A DNA stretch of 64,000 bases from Marinobacter sp. NP-4(2019). GTDB lineage: Bacteria > Pseudomonadota > Gammaproteobacteria > Pseudomonadales > Oleiphilaceae. Both the position numbers and the translations under genes were made by a program. Shown piece after piece: positions 8,735 to 17,031 of this stretch (positions are counted from its first letter, which is position 1; each line of letters begins with the position of its first letter). Where the stretch lies: positions 3,906,001 through 3,970,000 of the forward strand of contig NZ_CP034142.1 of NCBI RefSeq assembly GCF_003994855.1. Direction: 5' to 3'. The notes beneath the pieces were generated by a model. The model made no database searches. It was not told the origin of the DNA and was given only the letters and a program-made list of their open reading frames with translations.

Positions 8735-9472
8735 TCAGTTGCCACTGGTGCTCAGGTTGGACATCACGCTGACGTTGGCCTGTGTCACATTGCCTGTGCC
8801 AGCGCTCTGGGCAAATGCCCCGATACCGGTGTAGTTGGCAGAACCACCGGAGATCTCGTTGTGGTTGGTCACTGCGGCCATACCCCCCTTATCACCATCA
8901 AGGGCGTTGACAGTGGCAACACCTGAAACCGTACCGTCCAGGTCAGATTCGTTCAGGAACACATGCAGGTCCAGGTCGGTAGTGCTGTTATCGGAATTGT
9001 CCGAATTGTCATTACCGCTGTCCGCAATCTTGAACGAATCGTTGATGCTGTTATCGGAATTGTCGTTGCCACTATCAGCGACATCTACATTGGTGCTGTT
9101 ATCCGACTCGTCGTTGCCGCTGTCCTTGATCTTGAACGAGTCGGTCACGTTGGTGCTGTTATCGGAGTTGTCGTTGCCGCTGTCAGCGACATCAACATCG
9201 GTGCTGTTGTCTGAATTGTCGTTGGCGCTATCAGACACATTGGTGCTGTTGTCTGAGTTATCCGTGGAGTTGTCATTGCCGCTGTCCGCAATATCCACAT
9301 TGGTGGAGTTGTCCGAATTGTCGTTAGCACTATCGGCGACGTTGGCGGCAAAGCTTCCATCATCAGCGTTGGTGTTCGGACTGCCATCGCCGCCCTGATC
9401 GGCCACGGCGGTTCCATATAGCCCGAGTCCCATAGCAACAGCAATCGCTAGCAAGCTTTTTCTGGTTTTCAT
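8735..9472 (-). CDS. Secreted Asp/Asn/Ser tandem-repeat protein, candidate matrix or amyloid subunit
   Basis: 245 residues. A Sec signal (1-24, ending TAVA) leads into about 125 residues of imperfect repeats built on DSGNDNSDNSTNV, some spaced by a DSFKI insert. The repeats are extremely acidic and free of aromatics and Cys. The last 80 residues differ: FAQSAGTGNVTQANVSVMSN resembles the Gly/Asn/Gln-rich repeats of bacterial functional amyloids such as FapB/FapC. First gene of a four-gene minus-strand operon, 87 bases downstream of the predicted start of a sigma-54-type promoter. Asp-rich repeats could bind calcium. I do not recognise a named family, and the amyloid idea is inference. Confidence 0.65.
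   Translation of the reverse strand: MKTRKSLLAIAVAMGLGLYGTAVADQGGDGSPNTNADDGSFAANVADSANDNSDNSTNVDIADSGNDNSTDNSDNSTNVSDSANDNSDNSTDVDVADSGNDNSDNSTNVTDSFKIKDSGNDESDNSTNVDVADSGNDNSDNSINDSFKIADSGNDNSDNSDNSTTDLDLHVFLNESDLDGTVSGVATVNALDGDKGGMAAVTNHNEISGGSANYTGIGAFAQSAGTGNVTQANVSVMSNLSTSGN
8990..9345 (-). repeat. Imperfect tandem repeat inside the secreted repeat-protein gene
   Basis: DNA units of about 45-60 bases encode (V/I)ADSGNDNSDNSTNV. The plus strand shows the recurring string GTTGTCTGAATTGTCGTT and close variants. Low-complexity composition also keeps the opposite strand open for nearly 190 codons, which is not a gene. Confidence 0.8.
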
Positions 9473-9569
9473 GACATTCCTTCCTTATCCATGGTTTCAG
9501 CTTCGAAAGGATCCGCTCCACCTGAACTGACTACCGTCAACACATGGTTCAGACCCGCCTACATACCTG

Positions 9570-9585
9570 AGCGATTACCGTGCCA
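9570..9585 (-). promoter_or_regulatory. Candidate sigma-54 (-24/-12) promoter for the repeat-protein operon
   Basis: The minus strand reads TGGCACGGTAATCGCT: GG at -24, exactly 10 bases, then GC at -12, with a full TGGCACG upstream half and TCGC in place of TTGC downstream. It would start a transcript near 9559 with a leader of about 87 bases. The adjacent regulator of sigma-54-activator family supports it, though that protein has an altered GAFTGA loop. Confidence 0.6.
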
Positions 9586-9766
9586 GCTTTCCTGAACAAA
9601 AATTAACATACTGTTATCAAAGGGCTTTTACTGCATTAAGGTAGGAATTATTTGTATGACCGGTTATTAAAACTGTTCCGACACTGAAACAGGTACTGAG
9701 GGGGAAGGACTCAATAAAGATGGTTTTTATTGATAATTCAACTGTATAGCAATATCTGCCAGTGTT

Positions 9767-9800
9767 AAAAAAACAAAACCCCGCATCAGGGCGGGGTTTT
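9767..9800 (-). terminator. Intrinsic terminator after aceA
   Basis: AAAACCCCGC and GCGGGGTTTT form a 10-bp stem. On the minus strand a T-run follows directly, about 55 bases after the aceA stop. It would also work on the plus strand. Confidence 0.85.
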
Positions 9801-9853
9801 GGGATTCAGCCAGGGGCTTTCGCCCCCGGCCGACAGACAACCTGACCGTTCGA

Positions 9854-11446
9854 TTAACCGAACTGGTTCATGGTGTTGTCTTTACCACCGGCTTTCAGAG
9901 CCGCATCACCTGCGAAGAACTCTTTGTGGTCGTCACCGATGTTGGAACCAGCCATGTCCTGGTGCTTGACGGTGGCGATACCCTGACGGATTTCCTTACG
10001 CTGAACACCTGCAACGTAGGCCAGCATGCCTTCGTCGCCGAAGTAACCCTTGGCCAGGTTGTCGGTAGACAGGGCCGCGGTGTGGTATGTCGGCAGGGTG
10101 ATCAGGTGGTGGAAGATACCTGCTTCGCGTGAACCGTCACGCTGGAAGTTACGGCACCACTCGTCTGCCAGCTGAGCCAGCTCGGTGTTGTCGTACTCTT
10201 CGCTCATCAGCTTGGCACGGTCGTAAGCAGACACGTCCTTGCCTTCTTCCTGCCATGCGTCGAATACCTGCTGACGGAAGTTCAGGGTCCAGTTGAAGGA
10301 CGGGCTGTTGTTGTAAACCAGCTTGGCGTCGGGCACCACTTCCTTGATGCGGTTAACCATGGAAGCAATCTGGCCAACGTGCGGCTTCTCGGTCTCGATC
10401 CACAGCAGGTCGGCGCCGTTCTGCAGGCTGGTGATGCAGTCCAGCACAACGCGGTCTTCGCCGGTACCCGGACGGAACTGGAACAGTCCGGAAGCCAGAC
10501 GCTTGGGCTTCATCAGCTTGCCGTTGGACTTGATCACAACGTCGCCGTTGTTAATCTCGGAAGCGTCTTCGATGTAGTCACCATCGAGGAAGCTGTTGTA
10601 CTGGTCGCCCAGGTCACCCGGCTCTTCGGTAACAGCCAGCTTCTGGGTCAGGCCTGCGCCCAGGGAGTCGGTACGGGCAACGATAACACCGTCGTCCACG
10701 CCCAGTTCCAGGAACGCCAGACGTACGGCGTTGATCTTGGACAGGAAGTCGGCGTGAGGAACGGTTACTTTACCGTCCTGGTGACCACACTGCTTCTCGT
10801 CGGAAACCTGGTTCTCGATCTGGATGCAGCAAGCACCGGCTTCGATCATCTTCTTGGCCAGCAGGTAGGTCGCTTCAGCGTTACCGAAACCTGCGTCGAT
10901 GTCGGCAATAATCGGCACAACATGAGTTTCGTGGTTGTCGATCTGCTTGATCAGCTCTTCAGCCTTGGCAGTGTCGCCAGCGTTCTCGGCTTCTTCCAGG
11001 GCACGGAACAGGTGGTTCAGTTCCCAGGCATCCGCCTGACGCAGGAAGGTGTACAGCTCTTCGATGAGACTGGAAACAGCCGTCTTCTCGTGCATGGACT
11101 GGTCAGGCAGCGGACCGAACTCGGAGCGCAGGGCGGCAACCATCCAGCCAGACAGGTACAGGTAACGACGCTTGGTGCTACCGAAGTGCTTCTTGATGGA
11201 CAGCATCTTCTGCTGGCCAATGAAGCCGTGCCAGCAGCCCAGGGACTGGGTGTACTGGGAAGTGTCCTTGTCGTAGTTCGCCATGTCTTCGCGCATGATC
11301 TTGGCGGTGTACTTGGCGATGTCCAGACCAGTCTTGAACTTGTTCTGGGCGCGCATGCGGGCTGCGTGCTTGGGGTTAATGGCGTTCCAGGTCGGGTTTT
11401 GCTTCAGGATAGAAGCAATGGCGTCAACGTCTTTTGCGTATGGCAT
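9854..11446 (-). CDS. aceA: Isocitrate lyase (large 530-residue type)
   Basis: 530 residues, matching the longer isocitrate lyases of Pseudomonas and relatives. It cleaves isocitrate to glyoxylate and succinate, the first step of the glyoxylate shunt, needed for growth on acetate, fatty acids or alkanes. The catalytic loop reads KQCGH (218-222, Cys220), a one-residue variant of the usual KKCGH. Metal and substrate residues lie in PIIADIDAGFG (179-189) and IQIENQ (208-213). Also present are the WIETEKPHVGQI and YNNSPSFNW segments. The gene stands alone; upstream is a 245-base AT-rich region that should hold its promoter. Confidence 0.96.
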   Translation of the reverse strand: MPYAKDVDAIASILKQNPTWNAINPKHAARMRAQNKFKTGLDIAKYTAKIMREDMANYDKDTSQYTQSLGCWHGFIGQQKMLSIKKHFGSTKRRYLYLSGWMVAALRSEFGPLPDQSMHEKTAVSSLIEELYTFLRQADAWELNHLFRALEEAENAGDTAKAEELIKQIDNHETHVVPIIADIDAGFGNAEATYLLAKKMIEAGACCIQIENQVSDEKQCGHQDGKVTVPHADFLSKINAVRLAFLELGVDDGVIVARTDSLGAGLTQKLAVTEEPGDLGDQYNSFLDGDYIEDASEINNGDVVIKSNGKLMKPKRLASGLFQFRPGTGEDRVVLDCITSLQNGADLLWIETEKPHVGQIASMVNRIKEVVPDAKLVYNNSPSFNWTLNFRQQVFDAWQEEGKDVSAYDRAKLMSEEYDNTELAQLADEWCRNFQRDGSREAGIFHHLITLPTYHTAALSTDNLAKGYFGDEGMLAYVAGVQRKEIRQGIATVKHQDMAGSNIGDDHKEFFAGDAALKAGGKDNTMNQFG

Positions 11447-11691
11447 GATCTCAGTCCTGTCGTTTAAGGTTTGAGGTGCTCTTCATCAGAAGCAGAAAAC
11501 TACTCCGGCGAGCCAGCGACCCGATCAAAATCGTTCAGGTTGCTGACAATGGAAGCTACTTTAGTATCTTTAATTTTATAATTGAAATTTATATTATCTA
11601 TTTTCGGCATTTTTATGGTGAATGGCCAAATAACCGGATTGACTTACCGCCAACACCCGGCCTGGAGCACAGCGCACTCAACCATTCAACA

Positions 11692-13638
11692 TCAGGTATT
11701 CGCCAACACAACCAACTGGTCATCGGGCTGAAGGTCCAGAAAACACTTGCGCGGCGGGTTTAATTCCAGGCGCCTGCCGTCCACATCCGCGCCGTGTCGG
11801 AACACCCCTAATGCCAACTCGCCCCGCTCTGACAGGATTCTCTCCAGCAGGTGGAAATCGACACTTGCGGGTAACGGGTAATCCCGGGGATCACGAAACT
11901 GGATTTCCGCGCCTCCCGCAGTAAACAGTTCATCCAGTACCACCCGTAATTCCCGTCGCAGGGCCACTTGCGCCAGGACATGACTGAGGATCATCGGGCT
12001 GATCATCATTTCGCTCTGGTGACCACTTAACAGATGGCGATTGTCAGGGTCACTCAGTTCCATAATCAACTGGGGCCTGTGGGGGCTTTCGGCGAGGAGA
12101 TCCTCCAGCTGCAAGTAGCCCACCATGGCACGGGCATCAGCCTCCTCGCCAGAGGCCAACCGGTCACTGCTCAACAGGATAACCGCATCATAATCCGCAG
12201 GGTTCACCTTGCGCAGTTCATCCTCGACCATGTAATCCGCCTCAATATGGCGGCAGGTCACTTCCTGACGATCCTGCAGGTACCTGGTTATATCCCGCTC
12301 CCTTTCCGCAGCCGGCACCACGGATACAATGTCGACATTGAACATCTGCCCCGCATAACTGCCAAACTCCGCAATCAGACTGGGCACACGGCGATTCCAG
12401 CCCAGCACCAGGATCGTTCGCGGACGATCCGCAGTCTTGCGAAGATAGCGACCGGCCCCGCCATGGGTGATGGTCGGTAAGGACGGAAGCTTGAGGTTGG
12501 CCTCGGTTTCCGAGTAATCACGAGCCAGCATGATGACCCGATCCGCCATTTCAATCGGGGTATCCGACGGTGCCATCAGGCGCACATCCCAACTGTTTCC
12601 TTTTGGCTTCAGAATCCCCAGTACGATGGCCAGCGGACGTTGGGCCGCGAGTTCTCCCAGGGTCATACCAGCAATGGATTCACCGCCACGCACGTAGATC
12701 TCATTCCCTTCACCAGCGGTCAGGAGTTCGTTATAGATCTCGGATAACCCCGGGTGCAGAATATTCTGAACCATCAACCGACTGATGGTGGCATCCCCGC
12801 CCACCACTTCGACTGCCCCCGGGTAGGCGCGTTCGATGACCGGATGCTTGCGAATATCCTGAATTTCCGCCACCACAAATGGCAGAGGCGCACCAAAGTG
12901 CCGCGCCTGGGCTGCAATTGACAGCAGTGCCTTGACTGTTTCCACATCGGAGGTCACCAGTGTGCCCGCCTCATGGGCCGCACTGGGAACAATCACCGCC
13001 GCAGCGTCCAGGCAGGCGACCCGATTCAATGCGTCTGGCTGGATAGCCAGACCGGAACGCAAAATAACCTGACGAGCCTTGCCCCTGATGCCTGGCTCGT
13101 TCCGCAGTTCATGGACCTGTCCGGCCGAGGCATGTTCCGAGAGCACAACCAGATTAAGGGTCTGGGCATCGTGCTTTTCCAGAAACCGGCGCACACGCCC
13201 CGATGAGCTCAACAACTCGGAAAGCAGAGGCAGGGTCTGGCTGGTCCAGCCCAGTACCACTATGTGGTTCTTCAGGGTAACCGGTGTCAACCCACGTTCC
13301 AGATCAGCCATTTTGGCAATTAACCAGCGGGTGAGGATCGCCACCAGCGTACCCATGAAGACCACGTAGCCACTGATGGTCAGCAGTGTCGAAACAAACC
13401 GCTGCCAGGTGCCAACATCGTCACCCAGATACCCCGGGTCGGTCAGGCGCAGAAACGCCCACCAGATAGCCGAACCGATATCGTCGAAGGCACCACCCTG
13501 GGGCACCACCAGCAATCCACCGATCAGTGAAATCAGGCCGATAAACACACCGACCACCAGCAACTGGAAACCGGCACCTTTTACCAGTTGACGTTCTACA
13601 ATGAATTTAATCCGATCGATAATGCGAAATGGGAGCAT
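11692..13638 (-). CDS. CASTOR/POLLUX-like ion channel protein with RCK/TrkA-N domains
   Basis: 648 residues from the ATG at 13638 (AAGGAAG just upstream). Two membrane segments lie near the N-terminus (VVGVFIGLISLIGGLLVV and VSTLLTISGYVVFMGTLVAI), separated by a pore-like stretch (SAIWWAFLRLTDPG). A long cytosolic part follows with two nucleotide-binding-like folds (IVVLGWTSQTLPLL and ILVLGWNRRVPSLI). This is the layout of DMI1/CASTOR/POLLUX channels, first known in plant nuclear envelopes for symbiotic calcium signalling; bacterial members are thought to gate cations. It diverges from an unknown barrel gene across about 75 bases. Confidence 0.8.
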   Translation of the reverse strand: MLPFRIIDRIKFIVERQLVKGAGFQLLVVGVFIGLISLIGGLLVVPQGGAFDDIGSAIWWAFLRLTDPGYLGDDVGTWQRFVSTLLTISGYVVFMGTLVAILTRWLIAKMADLERGLTPVTLKNHIVVLGWTSQTLPLLSELLSSSGRVRRFLEKHDAQTLNLVVLSEHASAGQVHELRNEPGIRGKARQVILRSGLAIQPDALNRVACLDAAAVIVPSAAHEAGTLVTSDVETVKALLSIAAQARHFGAPLPFVVAEIQDIRKHPVIERAYPGAVEVVGGDATISRLMVQNILHPGLSEIYNELLTAGEGNEIYVRGGESIAGMTLGELAAQRPLAIVLGILKPKGNSWDVRLMAPSDTPIEMADRVIMLARDYSETEANLKLPSLPTITHGGAGRYLRKTADRPRTILVLGWNRRVPSLIAEFGSYAGQMFNVDIVSVVPAAERERDITRYLQDRQEVTCRHIEADYMVEDELRKVNPADYDAVILLSSDRLASGEEADARAMVGYLQLEDLLAESPHRPQLIMELSDPDNRHLLSGHQSEMMISPMILSHVLAQVALRRELRVVLDELFTAGGAEIQFRDPRDYPLPASVDFHLLERILSERGELALGVFRHGADVDGRRLELNPPRKCFLDLQPDDQLVVLANT

Positions 13639-13712
13639 GCGGCTTCCTTTTGGCCCTGGATGCAAAATACCCGTAGCATAGCGTAATAACGCTGATAAAG
13701 GCCCTGACGATC

Positions 13713-14948
13713 ATGACCCGGAACTCCATCGGCACCGGCATCGCTCTTGGCATCATCCTGACACTCCCGGTTATCCCGGCCCACGCCAGCAACAACCACA
13801 TTCCCCAGCCCTGGCGCCAGGATGCGGTCGTTCAGGGACGCAACGAACCCCCAAACACCGAACGCTTTCTTCACGAGCTCACTTTCCACCACCTCCACAC
13901 TGTGCCCGGTCCCTCCGACAACGGCATCCGGGGAACGGGGGGCAGTGTCAGCAGCCGACAGCTGTACCTGGATTTTCGTTTCCGCAACGACTTTGGTTTC
14001 AACGACAACCGCCAGGGATTCCTGCTCGATGTCCAGCGCAGCGAAGACCTTGATGGGGCCTATCAACGCCAACTGGTAGGTTTCCGCCACAACCTGACCG
14101 ACCGTACCGAGCTTTGGTTGCAGGGCGACGTCTTCTCCGACAAGTCCGAATCCGATGTCTACTTCAGCGTCCGACACCACCTGGACGGGAAAAGCTGGAT
14201 TCATGGCAGTTGGATCCTGCCCGACGCCTATTTCAATGATAAAACCAGAACCCAGGACGAGTTCCGAGGCAAGCCCCAGAGCTTTTTCCTGCAATGGCGT
14301 CAGGCAAGCGATCCGGCAACCCCGGCCCTCGGCACCACGGCCTCCGCGACGGTATCACCGGAATCCCGCTTGCTGAGTCGCAGCGAGAACCTGCTGGTGG
14401 AGAATGAGTCCATCAAGGCCGCCCTGACCCACCGCTTCCGGCAGGGTAACTGGCGCTGGCATGCAGAACTCAGTGGAGAACGAACCCGCAGGGACTACCG
14501 GTTGTTCGGGGGCGATACAACCACATCCCCAACCTTCTCTCGCGATCACATCAAACTCGATACCAGCGTCACCGACACCGGGCTTCGTTACCGGCCCCGT
14601 CTCGGGCTGTCCTACCTGGCCCTGGATGAGGAGGGTTTCTTTGGTCGGGAATTGAATGATATCGGAACCATCCGGCGCCGGGAGCCCACGTTATATGGCG
14701 ACCTGTCGTTGCCCCTGTCGCCCCGAACAAGCCTCTCTCCGGGACTGTACCTGAGCATTCCTGACATTCGCCAGACCTTTTCCGAACACCGGAGCCGACG
14801 CCATCACAGCTTTACCGGCAAGCTGACATTGCCGTTTGAAATGGTGATCTCCGAACAGGATCACGCCATGCTGACCCTGAGCCCGACGTTCTATCTGCAC
14901 AAATTCGGGTTCGGTGGCGGTAACCTGCAACTACACTGGCCGATGTAA
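13713..14948 (+). CDS. Unknown outer-membrane beta-barrel protein
   Basis: 411 residues with a Sec signal (about 1-25, ending AHAS). The rest is a run of amphipathic strands (RQLYLDFRFRND, TELWLQGDVF, SDVYFSVRHHL, FFLQWRQAS), with turns rich in Asp/Asn/Arg, to the C-terminus. This is the texture of a 14-18-strand barrel. No family recognised. It diverges from the CASTOR-like channel and ends 6 bases from the convergent dauA. Transport or a structural role in the outer membrane can only be guessed. Confidence 0.6.
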   Translation: MTRNSIGTGIALGIILTLPVIPAHASNNHIPQPWRQDAVVQGRNEPPNTERFLHELTFHHLHTVPGPSDNGIRGTGGSVSSRQLYLDFRFRNDFGFNDNRQGFLLDVQRSEDLDGAYQRQLVGFRHNLTDRTELWLQGDVFSDKSESDVYFSVRHHLDGKSWIHGSWILPDAYFNDKTRTQDEFRGKPQSFFLQWRQASDPATPALGTTASATVSPESRLLSRSENLLVENESIKAALTHRFRQGNWRWHAELSGERTRRDYRLFGGDTTTSPTFSRDHIKLDTSVTDTGLRYRPRLGLSYLALDEEGFFGRELNDIGTIRRREPTLYGDLSLPLSPRTSLSPGLYLSIPDIRQTFSEHRSRRHHSFTGKLTLPFEMVISEQDHAMLTLSPTFYLHKFGFGGGNLQLHWPM

Positions 14949-14954
14949 GACGCA

Positions 14955-16688
14955 CTAGCCGATGGCGCGAGTCGTGACCGCCGTCAGGGCGGCATCCAGA
15001 GAGGGATAGAAACTGCTGACCCCCTCAACAGGCCCCACACCTGCCCGCGCCAGGGTTTTCAGCGGCTGGAACTGAAGGTCGGCAACAATAATACGGGTGC
15101 CCTCGGCCTGACAGACATCAACCAGCTTATTTAACGCCGACAACCCACCAGCGTCCAGGACCGTTACACCATCCATATAGAGAATAAGGCCCCGGGCGTT
15201 GTGGGACAGACCGGCCAGTTCGCCGAAGATTCGATCAGCTGCGGCGAAAAACAACGGCCCGTTGATCTTGAACACCTGCCATCCATCGGGAAGTCCGGCG
15301 CTCACGACACGCTTGTTTCCGGTGATGTCCGTGACCCTGGTCATCTGAGCCATTTCCCGCATGAACAGGACCGCCGCCAGCAGGATACCGGTGGTAATCG
15401 CGATCACCATATCCAGCGCAACGGTCAGGAAAAAACAGGTGAGGAATACCAGTACGTCGCTTTTCGGAGCGGTTTTCAGCAGGTGAACTGCTTTCGGTGC
15501 TTCGCTCATGTTCCAGGCCACCATGATCAGCAACGCGGCCATCGCTGCCATGGGCAGATATGCCAAGAACGGAGCAAGATAGACTAGCGCCAGCAACACC
15601 ACAACGGCGTGTATCATCGCCGCCACCGGAGACTCGGCGCCGGCCTTGTAGTTGGCGGCGGAACGGGCAATGGCCGCCGTTGCCGTAATTCCCCCAAAGA
15701 ATGGGGTGACGATATTGCCGATGCCCTGGCCGAGCAACTCGCTGTTGGCACTGTGGCGTTTTCCGGTCATGCCATCGAGTACCACCGCACACAACAGGGA
15801 TTCGATGGCGCCGAGCATGGCAATAGCAAACGCTGCTGGCAGCAGCTCCTGCACCATGGACCAGCTGATTCCCAGCGGCTTGCCATCGACATCCGGACGC
15901 TGCCAGGGCCAGGCAAACTCGGGCAGGAAGGGAGGAATGCCTGTCCCGGCCGAACCGTCGGGCATCAGATAACTGAAACGGGAGCCGATGGTTGCGATAT
16001 CGGCACCGCTGGTATTCAGAAAGAGCGCCAGCAAACTGCCGATCAGAACAGCAGGAAGATGTGGCGGAATGGGCGTTTTCAAACGGGGCCACAGCAGCAT
16101 GGTGGTCAGTGTTGTGCCGGCCACCAATGTACTCATCGCATCGATGCCTGGCAGCCCCTGGGCCAACGCAGCGATTTTGTCCCAGTAATGCTCGGGCATG
16201 GCGCCAATGTTCAGCCCAAAAAAATCCTTTACCTGCAAGGTTGCGATGACCACGGCGATACCGCCAGTAAACCCCAACGTGACAGATTCCGGAATATACT
16301 CGATAAAACGCCCCAAACGCATCAACGCCATGATCACCAGCAGAATACCGGACATCAGCGTCGCCAACAGCAGGCCACCCAGGCCGTGGGATTGCGCAAT
16401 GGGATAAAGGATGACAACAAATGCGGCGGTCGGCCCGGATATGCTGAACCGGCTGCCACCAAGCAGGGCAATCAGGAAGCCGGCGATGAATGCGGTATAG
16501 AGCCCATACTGGGGCGGCACACCGCTGGCAATGGCCAGCGCCATGGCCAGCGGGATCGCAATAATTCCCACCGTCAGACCGGCCATCACGTCCCGCGACA
16601 AACGCCGGCCAGTGTATGGCTCATCGAGACAGGCTTCCCGAAACCCGTGGGCCAGTCGCAGGGAAAACAGGTAGGCGCGGTGCGGCAT
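14955..16688 (-). CDS. dauA: SulP-family C4-dicarboxylate transporter DauA
   Basis: 577 residues. It follows E. coli DauA (YchM) closely over long stretches, including VGIIAIPLAMALAI, YGLYTAF, SISGPTAAFVVILYP, FGGITATAAIARSAAN and LLIMVAWNMSEA. About 12 membrane segments are followed by a C-terminal STAS domain (about residues 450-565) with the phosphorylation-type loop MDGVTVLDAGGL. DauA imports succinate, fumarate and aspartate at acid pH aerobically. Similarity was judged by eye. Its promoter region contains the 19-bp palindrome at 16750-16768 shared with the divergent small regulator. Confidence 0.88.
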   Translation of the reverse strand: MPHRAYLFSLRLAHGFREACLDEPYTGRRLSRDVMAGLTVGIIAIPLAMALAIASGVPPQYGLYTAFIAGFLIALLGGSRFSISGPTAAFVVILYPIAQSHGLGGLLLATLMSGILLVIMALMRLGRFIEYIPESVTLGFTGGIAVVIATLQVKDFFGLNIGAMPEHYWDKIAALAQGLPGIDAMSTLVAGTTLTTMLLWPRLKTPIPPHLPAVLIGSLLALFLNTSGADIATIGSRFSYLMPDGSAGTGIPPFLPEFAWPWQRPDVDGKPLGISWSMVQELLPAAFAIAMLGAIESLLCAVVLDGMTGKRHSANSELLGQGIGNIVTPFFGGITATAAIARSAANYKAGAESPVAAMIHAVVVLLALVYLAPFLAYLPMAAMAALLIMVAWNMSEAPKAVHLLKTAPKSDVLVFLTCFFLTVALDMVIAITTGILLAAVLFMREMAQMTRVTDITGNKRVVSAGLPDGWQVFKINGPLFFAAADRIFGELAGLSHNARGLILYMDGVTVLDAGGLSALNKLVDVCQAEGTRIIVADLQFQPLKTLARAGVGPVEGVSSFYPSLDAALTAVTTRAIG

Positions 16689-16749
16689 GAACGTTCTCGG
16701 CCATTGAAATAGACTGGCTCTGATTATATTCTCATTAAAACATCATTCA

Positions 16750-16768
16750 ATGTTAATCTGATTAACAT
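16750..16768. promoter_or_regulatory. Perfect 19-bp palindrome between dauA and a ribbon-helix-helix gene
   Basis: ATGTTAATCTGATTAACAT is a perfect inverted repeat around a central T, 62 bases upstream of dauA and 52 bases upstream of the small gene at 16821. Position and symmetry are those of an operator overlapping divergent promoters. The binding protein is unknown; the adjacent small regulator is one candidate. Confidence 0.55.
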
Positions 16769-16820
16769 GTAGTGCGAATATGAACCCAATCAATCGTTTC
16801 AAGAGATAGGACAAACAAAT

Positions 16821-16997
16821 ATGGAAAACCGCACGGCACGCCTGACCCTCCTGATAGATCCACAAAAGAAAGCCGCCTTTGAAGCCCTGTGCAAAGAAGA
16901 AGACGTTACACCCTCACAAAAAGTCCGGCAGTTCATCCGTGAATACGTAGAAGCAAGGCTTGGTGAAAACTGGCGGGAAAACCCACCAAAAAGCTGA
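16821..16997 (+). CDS. Small ribbon-helix-helix-like (CopG/Arc type) protein
   Basis: 58 residues, ATG at 16821 to TGA at 16997. The N-terminal strand TARLTLLIDPQ, a helix KKAAFEALCKEE, and a second helix VTPSQKVRQFIREYVEA match the beta-alpha-alpha plan of ribbon-helix-helix DNA-binding proteins. AGATAGG lies about 12 bases upstream, so the ribosome site is weak. Thirty-four bases separate it from the downstream lipoprotein gene, so the two may be co-transcribed. It could be a repressor acting at the 19-bp palindrome upstream, or the antitoxin half of a lost pair; no toxin gene is next to it. Confidence 0.6.
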   Translation: MENRTARLTLLIDPQKKAAFEALCKEEDVTPSQKVRQFIREYVEARLGENWRENPPKS

Positions 16998-17031
16998 CAA
17001 CCGCAGGCGTTTCGTGATCGTATAGTGAATC

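Larger units (their letters stand above)
9473..9853. other. 381-base intergenic region between the repeat-protein operon and aceA
   Basis: It holds the candidate sigma-54 promoter of the minus-strand operon (9570-9585) and the aceA terminator (9775-9800). The stretch between (about 9595-9770) is AT-rich and is where activator-binding sites would lie, but I see no clear repeated operator. Confidence 0.5.

Noticed and set aside
8835..9398. A 187-codon open frame on the plus strand across the repeat-protein gene
   Set aside because: It is the antisense of the Asp/Asn/Ser repeats; it has no signal, no ribosome site and a meaningless Leu/Ser-rich product.
10379..11467. A 362-codon plus-strand frame opposite aceA
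   Set aside because: aceA on the minus strand is certain; the opposite frame stays open only because of codon bias in a highly expressed GC-rich gene.
15609..16712. A 367-codon plus-strand frame opposite dauA
   Set aside because: The minus-strand DauA is unmistakable; the opposite product is Gln/His/Arg-rich and resembles nothing.
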